Assembly: GCA_021772535.1 (NCBI GenBank)
Contig: JAJFLV010000258.1
Coordinates: 1 to 33,204 of the forward strand
DNA from: Opitutales bacterium
Lineage (GTDB): Bacteria; Verrucomicrobiota; Verrucomicrobiia; Opitutales; UBA2987
Direction: 5' to 3'
DNA: 33,204 nucleotides
Numbering within the stretch: position 1 is the first letter of the stretch; every line of letters begins with the position of its first letter. A program made the translations under genes and the position numbers. Below are positions 17,298-24,564 of this stretch, piece after piece. Under the pieces are notes generated by a model, which was not told the DNA's origin, searched no databases, and saw only the letters and a program-made list of their open reading frames with translations.

Positions 17298-18533
17298 CTA
17301 TCTTGGAATATAAAGAAAATCCGCTTCGAAGGCATCGCCGAGGGAATCGGCGTGGAGCTGGGTGCGCTTGCCTGTTTTGGTATCTAGCAACATGAGTTTT
17401 CTCGGTGACGCCATGCCGGAAGTGTAAATCAGGTGTCTACCGTCATTGGTCCACTCCGGTTCAAGAGCGTCTCCGGGCCAGGAAGTCAGGACACGGCTTT
17501 CCTTGGTGGAAAAATCGAAAAGGGCCAACTTGAAATACGAGCCCTGGCGAATTGTAAAAGCAACCAGATCGGCGTTGCGAGGATTCCAGGCAGGCTCGGC
17601 ATTGAAATTACTGATATTGGTGGGAACCCTGCGAGATTCTCCCTCACTAATTGATAATTTAAAAAGCTGGGGCCTGCCCAGCCGGTCCGAAGTAAAAATA
17701 ATATTTCTTCCATCGGGCGACCAAGCCGGATCGGCCTCTGCCGAATCGGTGCTACGGGTCAACCTGCGCAAACCGCCACCGGCAATGCTCCCCAAATAAA
17801 GTTCGGAATTGCCGGAACCGGAAAGAACCATGGCAACCTCACGACCGCCAGGTCGTACCGTCGCCCCCGTATTGGTACCCTTGAAGCCCGCAAAAAGAGT
17901 GTGACGTCCGCTGGCTGCATCGACTCGAAATATATCCGGAAACCCATTGCGGTAATAGCTGGTGTAAAACAGGCCCCGCCCGTCCGGCATCCAAGCCGGC
18001 CCCAGACAATCGGCCCTGTTAGAGCTGAGATTGCGTACGGAAGTAAAAAACAAATCGGAAGTATATATTTCATTGCTGCCCGAGCGGACGCCAACAAAGG
18101 CCAGGCGTCCGGCAAAGAAACCGGGAATACCGAGGGTTTTTTGAACAGCCAGATCTCCGGCTCGAAGCGTTGCTTCGGTCAAAGATGCTCCTTCCACATC
18201 GCTGGGAAACAGGACCTTGGGCGGTTGGCCGCTCTCGATATCGAGCCGCACGGAAGTGTCGCTCGTCGGCGTGAAGCGAAAAGTGAAATCGGCGCCTTCC
18301 GGTGTTTGCAAAAGATAACCGCCATGCACGGAAAAAGCCTTTCGCATCAACCCCTGCAGTCGAGCGTCGGGCGAAGCAACATGGACCGAAATAACATCAC
18401 TGCCACTTTTGCGGCTGATGATCCCCAGGTCTATTTCTCCCGTCGGCGAAGGAGCCTGCTGGCCTAATACCGCCGGTTCGCCGCAAAGAATCAAAATTAT
18501 TGCCAGAGGCAATACTAACCTAAAACGAATCAT
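17298..18533 (-). CDS. tolB: TolB-like periplasmic beta-propeller protein
   Basis: From the ATG at 18533 the product has 411 residues. It starts with a clear signal peptide (MIRFR, hydrophobic run to about residue 19, likely cleavage near AVLG-Q at 24/25). The N-terminal domain resembles the TolB N-domain (DLGIISR, SVHGGYLLQT, TFRF). The rest carries propeller blades typical of TolB: AWMPDGRGLFYTSY, AWSPDGRNIIFTSDR, AWNPRN and EWTNDGRHLIYTS. TolB acts in the periplasm with Pal and TolA to keep the outer membrane attached and to aid its constriction. No pal, tolA, tolQ or tolR gene lies in the window. An upstream extension to 18716 is open but lacks a signal peptide, so the shorter start is preferred. 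It is divergent from mrp with a 155-bp gap. Confidence 0.85.
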   Translation of the reverse strand: MIRFRLVLPLAIILILCGEPAVLGQQAPSPTGEIDLGIISRKSGSDVISVHVASPDARLQGLMRKAFSVHGGYLLQTPEGADFTFRFTPTSDTSVRLDIESGQPPKVLFPSDVEGASLTEATLRAGDLAVQKTLGIPGFFAGRLAFVGVRSGSNEIYTSDLFFTSVRNLSSNRADCLGPAWMPDGRGLFYTSYYRNGFPDIFRVDAASGRHTLFAGFKGTNTGATVRPGGREVAMVLSGSGNSELYLGSIAGGGLRRLTRSTDSAEADPAWSPDGRNIIFTSDRLGRPQLFKLSISEGESRRVPTNISNFNAEPAWNPRNADLVAFTIRQGSYFKLALFDFSTKESRVLTSWPGDALEPEWTNDGRHLIYTSGMASPRKLMLLDTKTGKRTQLHADSLGDAFEADFLYIPR

Positions 18534-18688
18534 GGAACAAAATGCATAAACGTGTAATCCAACATGGGGCAACGGTAAACCGGACTTTGAGAACAATGTC
18601 CGACGGAAAAAATCTGAGAATAGGTTCGATTCCATCTTACAAATTTGCCAGAAAGAATTTTTGTACTTTTGCGGGAATGGTAATTTAA

Positions 18689-19756
18689 TTGAATAAGGAA
18701 AACGTAATAGAAGCATTGAAGAAGGTTTCCTATCCTGGTTTCAACCGGGATATCGTTTCCTTTGGCCTGGTTCGAGAGGTCTCCGTGGAGGGGGGGAAAG
18801 CGCGGGTTGTCCTGGCCATTTCCACGAGCGACCAAAAAGTGCCCGGTCAGTTAAAAAATGCCGCTGACAAAGCGGTGGCGGCAGTGCAGGGAATCTCTGA
18901 GGTAGAAACCCTGGTTACGGTCAGTCAGCCGAAAGCCCAGCAGGCCGCTGCGGCCGGGACCGGAGGCGGGGCGACCCAAAATAAAATCCCGGGAGTGCGC
19001 CGCACGGTGGCCATTGCCAGCGGAAAAGGCGGAGTGGGAAAATCGACCTTCACCGTCAACCTGGCCTGTGCCCTTGACCAGATTTTTCGGGAGCGCGGCC
19101 AGCGCAATGCCGTAGGCATAATGGATTGCGACCTTTACGGGCCGACCGTTCCGTTGATGATCGGGATCAACGGGCAGCCGCAAGTCGAGGGGGAAATGAT
19201 TGTTCCCCTGGAAAATTTTGGGATTCGGGTCATGTCGATGGGATTTCTCGTAGATCCGGAAACTCCGGTTATCTGGCGTGGGCCGATGGTGGCCAAAACC
19301 ATATCCCAGTTCGCCCAGAATGTCGCCTGGGGAGACCTGGAGATCATTGTCATCGACCTCCCGCCCGGTACGGGCGACGCCCAACTATCGCTGGCCCAAA
19401 CCATTGCCCTGGATGGCGCCGTAATCGTCACCACTCCACAGGCAGCGGCCTGGAACGTGGCCCGGCGCGGCGCCATGATGTTCGAAAAAGTCAATGTTCC
19501 CATTCTCGGCGTGGCCGAAAACATGAGCTATCTGGATGATCCCTCCAACGGAAAGCGAACTTATTTATTTGGTCGCGGCGGAGGTGAAAAAACCGCCAAA
19601 GCCCTGAAAACTAAATTGCTGGGACAAGTGCCGTTATTCGAGGAAATTCGCGAAGGCGGGGACAACGGAATTCCCGTCGTTGTCGGCTCCCCACGGAGCA
19701 AGGCAACCGAAGTTTTCCGATCGATAGCCCTTAAACTGCTCGCCACTTTCGGTTGA
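18689..19756 (+). CDS. mrp: Mrp/NBP35-family P-loop ATPase (Fe-S carrier), lacking the CxxC motif
   Basis: The 355-residue product combines an N-terminal MIP18/DUF59-like domain (about residues 1-80) with a ParA/MinD-type ATPase. Walker A with the deviant signature lysine is SGKGGVGKST (111-120), the DCDLYGP switch is at 146-152, and IDLPPGTGD (222-230) is the Mrp hallmark. Mrp/ApbC proteins bind and transfer iron-sulfur clusters. In most, a CxxC pair follows ENMSY; here ENMSY (277-281) is followed by LDDPSNGKR and no cysteine, so cluster bridging must differ. Variants without CxxC are also known, for example in Bacteroidetes-type sequences. The start is TTG at 18689; no ATG fits. An Ala/Gly/Gln linker joins the domains. 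Confidence 0.9.
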   Translation: MNKENVIEALKKVSYPGFNRDIVSFGLVREVSVEGGKARVVLAISTSDQKVPGQLKNAADKAVAAVQGISEVETLVTVSQPKAQQAAAAGTGGGATQNKIPGVRRTVAIASGKGGVGKSTFTVNLACALDQIFRERGQRNAVGIMDCDLYGPTVPLMIGINGQPQVEGEMIVPLENFGIRVMSMGFLVDPETPVIWRGPMVAKTISQFAQNVAWGDLEIIVIDLPPGTGDAQLSLAQTIALDGAVIVTTPQAAAWNVARRGAMMFEKVNVPILGVAENMSYLDDPSNGKRTYLFGRGGGEKTAKALKTKLLGQVPLFEEIREGGDNGIPVVVGSPRSKATEVFRSIALKLLATFG

Positions 19757-19820
19757 AGTATCCAATGAAGTGGACGATGAAACAGTATTTTTCGATTTAA
19801 CTTGAAACCTCCTAATTTTA

Positions 19821-20087
19821 ATGTATCTCAGACCAATTACGGTTTTTCAAACATCCGCCTCGATGAAAGAGGATAAACTAAACGACAAAAAAAACCGGGA
19901 TTTCGTTAAGCGTTCAGGTCTCTACCAGGAGTTTTTAGCCGAGCGTGAGGAAATCCTCAAACACAAGTGGCTGGAGTCGGAAAAAGTGGGACACGACATC
20001 GGCTTCGAACGCGCCTTGCTTGACTGGATCCGGCACCACCGTGATGCCTGGCGCATCACCCGCCGCACCCAACGCCTGAAGAGTTAA
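19821..20087 (+). CDS. small hypothetical protein with FERALLDWI motif
   Basis: This is an 88-residue basic, highly charged protein. The core block (about residues 36-76), with FLAEREEILKHKWLESEKVG and GFERALLDWI, is reminiscent of small conserved proteins in PVC bacteria and of a short block in DUF4032 proteins. That similarity is from memory and weak. There is no signal peptide or membrane segment. An internal ATG at 19863 (residue 15) would give a 74-residue product beginning MKEDK and may be the true start, since the first 14 residues look unrelated to the charged body. It lies 64 bp after mrp on the same strand. Function unknown. Confidence 0.55.
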   Translation: MYLRPITVFQTSASMKEDKLNDKKNRDFVKRSGLYQEFLAEREEILKHKWLESEKVGHDIGFERALLDWIRHHRDAWRITRRTQRLKS

Positions 20088-20157
20088 TTCTGGTTAATCA
20101 GGATCTAACCACCCCGGGAGGAACCCAGAAAGAGAATTATCTCCGGGTAAAAGTAAT

Positions 20158-20184
20158 TTGACTCTGTTAAAATCGTGCTATTAT
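20158..20184 (+). promoter_or_regulatory. candidate promoter of the ars operon
   Basis: TTGACT (20158-20163) and TATTAT (20179-20184) with a 15-bp spacer sit about 32 bp before the arsR start. The -10 box overlaps the left end of the palindrome at 20182-20203, as expected for an autorepressed promoter. Consensus resemblance only. Confidence 0.4.
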
Positions 20185-20203
20185 TCCGTTATATGGCGAA
20201 ATA
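20182..20203. promoter_or_regulatory. candidate ArsR operator (imperfect 22-bp palindrome)
   Basis: The 22 bases starting TATTCCG and ending CGAAATA read the same on both strands at 16 of 22 positions, with TATT.CG..AT as the half-site. It ends 12 bp before the arsR start and overlaps the presumed -10 box. ArsR/SmtB repressors typically bind AT-rich imperfect palindromes of this size and leave on binding As(III). The role is inferred. Confidence 0.5.
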
Positions 20204-20215
20204 TAAATTTGTGCT

Positions 20216-20641
20216 ATGATTGAATTCCTATCTGTAACCAAGGCTCTCAGCGACGAGAGCCGTGCCCGTCTGCTCATGGCGCTGGCCGGGGGTGAATTAT
20301 GTGTCTGCCAGTTGGTGGAATTGGTCGGGCTAGCTCCTTCGACCGTTTCCAAACACATGTTAATTCTAAAACAGGCCCGCCTGGTGGAGGGGCGCAAATG
20401 CGGCCGCTGGATTTTTTATCGCCTGGCCAAAAGAAATGTTCCGCAAATTTCCCTCTCCGCCCAAAAATGGATCGGGAAAAGCCTGCGGGATGATCCAACC
20501 ATTCTCAGGGACAGGAGCCGCAGGGCAAAAATACTGGAGCTGGACGCGGAAGAATTATGCCGGAAACAAAGTCGAAGAACCGTACGCAAACTCCCATCGA
20601 CGACTGGAGAAAGACCTCGCCAGAGCGATTCTTTGAACTGA
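20216..20641 (+). CDS. arsR: ArsR/SmtB-family arsenic-responsive repressor
   Basis: This 141-residue winged-helix protein has LSDESRARLLMAL (11-23) and ELCVCQL (27-33), whose cysteines 29 and 31 form the classical As(III)-binding motif in helix alpha3. The recognition helix follows (LAPSTVSKHMLILKQARLV, 39-57), then the wing (EGRKCGRWIFYRL). A third cysteine at 62 could complete a three-coordinate site. The C-terminal about 60 residues are a basic tail, longer than in minimal ArsR. It is first in an operon with arsC (43 bp downstream) and acr3. The palindrome just upstream suggests autorepression relieved by arsenite. Confidence 0.93.
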   Translation: MIEFLSVTKALSDESRARLLMALAGGELCVCQLVELVGLAPSTVSKHMLILKQARLVEGRKCGRWIFYRLAKRNVPQISLSAQKWIGKSLRDDPTILRDRSRRAKILELDAEELCRKQSRRTVRKLPSTTGERPRQSDSLN

Positions 20642-20684
20642 TAGAACCCCCTTCAATCGTTGATCAAATAGTTCGATTCAAGCA

Positions 20685-21152
20685 ATGGCAGGTTCTAATA
20701 AAAAGTTGAATGTCTTATTCCTTTGCACAGGAAACTCCTGCCGCAGCCAGATGGCGGAGGGCTGGGCGCATCACCTCAAGGATCGTATTATCGAACCCTA
20801 TTCAGCGGGAATTGTGGCGCACGGTTTGAATCCATTGACGGTTCGGGTCATGGCTGAGGCTGGTGTCGATATTTCGGGGCAGCAGTCAAAAGTCCTTAAT
20901 GAATTAACGGGAGTTCTTTTCGATTCCGTTATAACCGTTTGCAGCAACGCACACGAATCGTGCCCGGTTTTTCCAGCAGCAACACCAATCTTTCATTTTG
21001 AGTTCGACGATCCTCCCCGGCTGGCCCGTAAAGCCTCATCGGAAGAAGAGGCGTTGGGCCATTACCGCAGAGTGCGCGATGAAATTCGGGCCATGGTGGA
21101 AAATCTGCCCGGCCTGTTTCGCGAAATATCAGAAAAAGGAGCCCAATCATAA
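20685..21152 (+). CDS. arsC: arsenate reductase, thioredoxin-coupled (LMW-PTPase fold)
   Basis: The product (155 aa) reduces arsenate to arsenite in the cytoplasm. [13 protein letters not shown] (14-26) is the phosphatase-like anion loop with nucleophile Cys14 and Arg20. The redox pair is Cys86 and Cys93 in [10 protein letters not shown] (85-94), the arrangement of the thioredoxin-dependent pI258-type ArsC. FDDPPR (107-112) matches the family's conserved aspartate loop. Length is slightly above the 131-140 usual, because of a short C-terminal extension. The stop overlaps the acr3 start (TAATG), so the two are translationally coupled. Confidence 0.95.
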   Translation: MAGSNKKLNVLFLCTGNSCRSQMAEGWAHHLKDRIIEPYSAGIVAHGLNPLTVRVMAEAGVDISGQQSKVLNELTGVLFDSVITVCSNAHESCPVFPAATPIFHFEFDDPPRLARKASSEEEALGHYRRVRDEIRAMVENLPGLFREISEKGAQS

Positions 21153-22339
21153 TGAGCAGTGAGACATGTCCTTCGAATGACCGGAAGATGACCAATATAT
21201 TCGAGCGCTACCTGACGGTTTGGGTAGCCTTGTGCATTTTGGGAGGAATTCTCCTGGGAAAAGTGGCGCCGGATCTGGCTGGAAAACTGGACCGTATGGC
21301 CATCTCCGTAAACGGCGCGCCGGTTGTTTCCATACCGATCGCCATTTGCCTCTTTTTTATGATGTATCCAATCATGGTCAAAATAGATTTTGCCTCGGTC
21401 ATCAAAGCGGGAAAAAGTGGGAAGCCGGTGCTACTGACCCTAATTCTTAATTGGGCCATAAAGCCCTTTACCATGTATGCCATCGCAGCGCTCTTCCTGG
21501 GCTTTCTTTTCCGCGGATTCATCGGTGCTGAGGCAACGGATTTGGTCAAAATGCCATTTGGGTTGGATCTTCCGGTGGGGGCCGAGCATGGGGCGGGCAT
21601 CGTAGTCTTGCAAGATGGCATAAAAATGCTGGAGGTCCCGCTCTGGCGTAGTTATCTGGCCGGATGCATATTGTTGGGCATCGCCCCTTGCACGGCGATG
21701 GTTTTGGTGTGGGGTTTTCTGGCTCGTGGCAACGACGGCCTGACCCTCGTCATGGTGGCTATCAATTCCCTCACAATGCTCCTGCTTTATGGAATTCTGG
21801 GCGGTTTTCTACTAGGTGTCGGGCGTTTACCAGTTCCCTGGCAGGCTCTTTTTCTTTCCATTGCCATCTATGTGGCCCTGCCCCTGGTGGCGGGATATAT
21901 CAGTCGCCGCTGGATAATCGCATCCAGAGGAGAAGCCTGGTTCAAAGAAAAATTCCTCCATGTTCTCACTCCCATTACCATCATTGCCCTACTTACAACC
22001 CTTGTGCTGCTGTTCTCCTTCAAAGGGGAGGTTATCGCGGCCAATCCACTGACGATTCTGTGGATTGCAATACCACTTTTTATCCAGACCATTCTGATTT
22101 TCGCCCTCGGTTATGGGGCGGCTCGTATGATGAAACTGTCCTATGAGTACGCTGCACCCGCTTCATTGATCGGCGCCTCCAACCATTTCGAGGTCGCCAT
22201 TGCCACCTCAGTCATGCTTTTCGGACTCTCTAGCGGGGCGGCCCTGGCAACCGTGGTGGGGGTATTGATCGAGGTGCCTGTGATGTTGATGCTGGTCGGT
22301 TTCTGCAAAAAGACCACCGGTTGGTTTGCCCACGCCTGA
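21152..22339 (+). CDS. acr3: Acr3-family arsenite efflux permease
   Basis: This 395-residue polytopic membrane protein has about ten hydrophobic segments. [12 protein letters not shown] carries the conserved TM4 cysteine essential in Acr3, and VLIEVPVML carries the conserved glutamate near the C-terminal TM9 region. [17 protein letters not shown] and [11 protein letters not shown] are further Acr3 signatures. It exports As(III) using the proton motive force. The start at 21152 has AAGGAG 10 bp upstream and overlaps the arsC stop; an internal ATG at 21188 would begin at [10 protein letters not shown]. It closes the arsR-arsC-acr3 operon and is convergent with rpmG, 39 bp away. Confidence 0.96.
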   Translation: MSSETCPSNDRKMTNIFERYLTVWVALCILGGILLGKVAPDLAGKLDRMAISVNGAPVVSIPIAICLFFMMYPIMVKIDFASVIKAGKSGKPVLLTLILNWAIKPFTMYAIAALFLGFLFRGFIGAEATDLVKMPFGLDLPVGAEHGAGIVVLQDGIKMLEVPLWRSYLAGCILLGIAPCTAMVLVWGFLARGNDGLTLVMVAINSLTMLLLYGILGGFLLGVGRLPVPWQALFLSIAIYVALPLVAGYISRRWIIASRGEAWFKEKFLHVLTPITIIALLTTLVLLFSFKGEVIAANPLTILWIAIPLFIQTILIFALGYGAARMMKLSYEYAAPASLIGASNHFEVAIATSVMLFGLSSGAALATVVGVLIEVPVMLMLVGFCKKTTGWFAHA

Positions 22340-22378
22340 CCTCAATCGGGCTTTGGGAACCTCGGACCGGTTGATTGG

Positions 22379-22546
22379 TTACTTCTTCTCCCGGTGCAGG
22401 GTGTGCCGACGCAGGGAAGAATTGTATTTTTTCTTCTCAATCCGGCCGGGATGAAGTTTTTTATTTTTGGTGGACATATAGCGAGAAGGGCTTTTGCCCT
22501 CCTTGCGGGCCTCCGTGCATTCCAAAATAATATGTTCTCTTGCCAT
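22379..22546 (-). CDS. rpmG: 50S ribosomal protein L33
   Basis: This short reading frame gives a 55-residue basic protein. It begins [14 protein letters not shown], contains [19 protein letters not shown] (24-42), and ends [10 protein letters not shown], the standard L33 layout (LECTE..., TKNKK, L-x-KY, HTLH.E.K). Only one cysteine remains, so it is the zinc-free (C-) form. ATG is at 22546 and TAA at 22381-22379. No strong Shine-Dalgarno is visible. A promoter candidate lies 29 bp upstream. The gene is convergent with acr3 and follows the diadenylate cyclase gene by 123 bp on the same strand. Confidence 0.92.
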   Translation of the reverse strand: MAREHIILECTEARKEGKSPSRYMSTKNKKLHPGRIEKKKYNSSLRRHTLHREKK

Positions 22547-22574
22547 AACTTGAATCGGTTGAGTAAGGGCCGGA

Positions 22575-22602
22575 AAAATAGCGTCAAAGGACGGTGTGAC
22601 AA
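22575..22602 (-). promoter_or_regulatory. candidate promoter for rpmG
   Basis: On the minus strand TTGTCA (22602-22597) and TATTTT (22580-22575) are separated by 16 bp, about 29 bp before the rpmG ATG. Consensus resemblance only. Confidence 0.4.
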
Positions 22603-22669
22603 CAAAAAAACGCGCTTTATTGAATTTATGTGGAAAAAGATAAAGGATGCAAGATACTGAAATCGAAAA

Positions 22670-24061
22670 CTACAGACTGTTATCGGAAGATTTCTGAAGG
22701 AGGGGCAGCATGACGCCATTTCGGAACAAGGTAACCTTTCCGGTGCTGGCCGATATCACAATGGCGATGCAATCGGTTGCCATGGAGATGGCGGAAGCGG
22801 CGGAGTGCCGTGATCCCAAGCCACTGGGCAAGTCGCGGTAATAATAAGCGGGAGAATGAACCAGAGTTCCGGCCGATTCGATAACCCCGTTACCGCGGAT
22901 GATGAAGGCCCCGTCGATGGAGGAAAATTCCTTGATGGTCTCATCCATGAATGGATTGAGGACATTGCGGTCAACCTCGGCATAGCCATAAAAAGGATTG
23001 AGCACCAAAGGTTTGACCATGGTGCTGACTTTAGCCGAATCCCCCACTACAAAAAGGCAGCCAACGGGTTTGCCCTCCCGCCCCTGCACCGCCAGCTCAG
23101 TGGCGATGGAGAGAAGCCGTTCCATTACCTCGACCTTGACTGAGGGCGGCAGCAGGTCCTCCTCGGTGGCCAGGACCGACTGGAATTCCTTGGCCACATC
23201 GACCACCACCACCGTATCGAGCAGGTTGCTGCCGGGTATTCCACCCACGCAGCAAAGTTTTTCCTCGGACTTGATCAGCCCTTTGGTTAATCCAATGAGG
23301 ACAGCGCTGCGCAGCTGGGAAAGACGTTGTTGGGATACCGAACGCAGTTCGATTGAAGGCAGCGATTTTTTTTTGTCTTCTGCCGAATGGTCGCTCCTTG
23401 TCCTCAAGGGGGTTTGAGTGACGACGATGGTCTGTAATCGCTTAATTGACTTGGGAAGATTGATGGATCCGGCAAAGGTATCCGCGAAAAGCAGCATGGT
23501 TGAACAATCTGCAGCCATGGCAATGGCCGCGGCCTCCTTCAGCAAGAGAGTATTAAAGCGGGCCTGGCTTCGCTTTGGCCGGGCCAAAAGGCCACCCATT
23601 CCCTGGAATACTCTCTGGCGAAATACGGTCAGATCAGGTGAATTGGTGATGTGCTCAACAACACTTTTCTCCTGAAACTGATGGGCCACCGAGGCGAGAA
23701 CTTCAAGATAGTTATTTTCTTTATCGGAAGCCAGCATCAAAATAAAGATACGCACCTTTTTGTATTCGGACATGCCGTCGTATTGAATGCCTTCGGGGCA
23801 GCGACCGATGGCAAAAAGGTAGGGCCGTTTCATCTTGATCCTGACATGGGGCAGGGCCACCCCATTGCCCAGATAGGTAGCCATGGAACTTTCACGCTCA
23901 AGCACTGCTTTTAGCAGTTTCCCGGGGTCCATTTTTTCACTCAACCGGGCGGTGGATACGTGAAGCAATTCCTGCAAGGCTCCTTTAAGATCCTTGCTTC
24001 GGATATCGATAATACGTGATTTAGCGAGGTAACGGTCCAGCCGCATAAGAGACGATTTCAA
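22670..24061 (-). CDS. diadenylate cyclase (DAC domain) with N-terminal PTS EIIA type-2 domain
   Basis: The 463-residue product has three parts. Residues about 12-155 resemble a fructose/mannitol-type PTS EIIA domain, with ALPHVRI (69-75) placing the phospho-accepting His72. Residues about 170-300 form an alpha/beta segment (EAAAIAMAADCSTMLLFAD, LQTIVVTQT, LLDTVVVVD) resembling the pyruvate-kinase-C-like N-domain of archaeal DacZ. Residues about 305-455 are a DisA_N/DAC domain: REGKPVG (328-334), LNPF (354-357), IDGAFII (382-388, catalytic DGA) and GLGSRHSAA (414-422, the ATP-binding RH motif), then ISASTG (436-441). DAC enzymes condense two ATP into c-di-AMP. Coupling of synthesis to EIIA phosphorylation is inference. 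The start is TTG at 24061; ATG at 24046 is an equally good start. No membrane segment is present. It lies 36 bp after nuoA. Confidence 0.85.
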   Translation of the reverse strand: MKSSLMRLDRYLAKSRIIDIRSKDLKGALQELLHVSTARLSEKMDPGKLLKAVLERESSMATYLGNGVALPHVRIKMKRPYLFAIGRCPEGIQYDGMSEYKKVRIFILMLASDKENNYLEVLASVAHQFQEKSVVEHITNSPDLTVFRQRVFQGMGGLLARPKRSQARFNTLLLKEAAAIAMAADCSTMLLFADTFAGSINLPKSIKRLQTIVVTQTPLRTRSDHSAEDKKKSLPSIELRSVSQQRLSQLRSAVLIGLTKGLIKSEEKLCCVGGIPGSNLLDTVVVVDVAKEFQSVLATEEDLLPPSVKVEVMERLLSIATELAVQGREGKPVGCLFVVGDSAKVSTMVKPLVLNPFYGYAEVDRNVLNPFMDETIKEFSSIDGAFIIRGNGVIESAGTLVHSPAYYYRDLPSGLGSRHSAASAISMATDCIAIVISASTGKVTLFRNGVMLPLLQKSSDNSL

Positions 24062-24097
24062 TCCACCCGAAGGCGAAAGCAGAGGTTATTATAAAAT

Positions 24098-24472
24098 TCA
24101 TTTTTCCCACACCAGAGCTCCCTTTTTAATTTCGTAAACGAGCCCGATCAGGAGTACGGCAAGAAAGAACAAAACAGGGGTGAGAATGGGAATGCCCGCC
24201 GCCAAAAATTCCCGGTAAACGATAGCCCATGGAAACAAAAATACAATCTCGACATCGAAAAGGATGAAAAGCATGGCAGTGACATAAAACTTGACGGAGA
24301 AACGGGTATGGCTTTTGCCAACGGCTATCAACCCGCACTCATAGGGAGAATCCTTAATCTTGTTGGGCTTGGCCCGCTGGCCGAAAATATGGCTGACAAC
24401 AATAATGGCGATGGCGATTCCGACAGCCAATAATAACTGAACGAGCAAAGGCATGTATTGAATTAGGGTCAT
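24098..24472 (-). CDS. nuoA: NADH-quinone oxidoreductase subunit A
   Basis: The protein has three hydrophobic segments and the NuoA hallmark SPYECGL followed by RFSVKFYVTAMLFILFD and VEIVFLFPWA, covering the conserved TM2 loop, Cys, and Glu residues of the quinone-site region of complex I. From the ATG at 24472 it has 124 residues, the normal family length. A TTG at 24508 would add 12 residues without family resemblance. Complex I couples NADH oxidation to proton pumping in the inner membrane. It stands alone here: nuoB and other nuo genes, which usually follow nuoA, are not in the window. It is flanked by the DUF362-like gene (92 bp upstream) and the diadenylate cyclase gene. Confidence 0.95.
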   Translation of the reverse strand: MTLIQYMPLLVQLLLAVGIAIAIIVVSHIFGQRAKPNKIKDSPYECGLIAVGKSHTRFSVKFYVTAMLFILFDVEIVFLFPWAIVYREFLAAGIPILTPVLFFLAVLLIGLVYEIKKGALVWEK

Positions 24473-24564
24473 ACCGTTAAAACAAAAGCTCAACTGCTGT
24501 AATTTCAAGCCGCTTTTGAAAATAAATTCAATTAGCCGTCCATAATCGTATCATCGCGGCTGGT

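Noticed and set aside
20101-20157. Inverted CCGGGAG/CTCCGGG near the ars operon, considered as a terminator
   Set aside because: The arms mismatch, the loop is long and there is no T-run.
22342-22719. 125-codon minus-strand frame
   Set aside because: It overlaps rpmG in another frame and the 3' end of the diadenylate cyclase gene, with no family resemblance.
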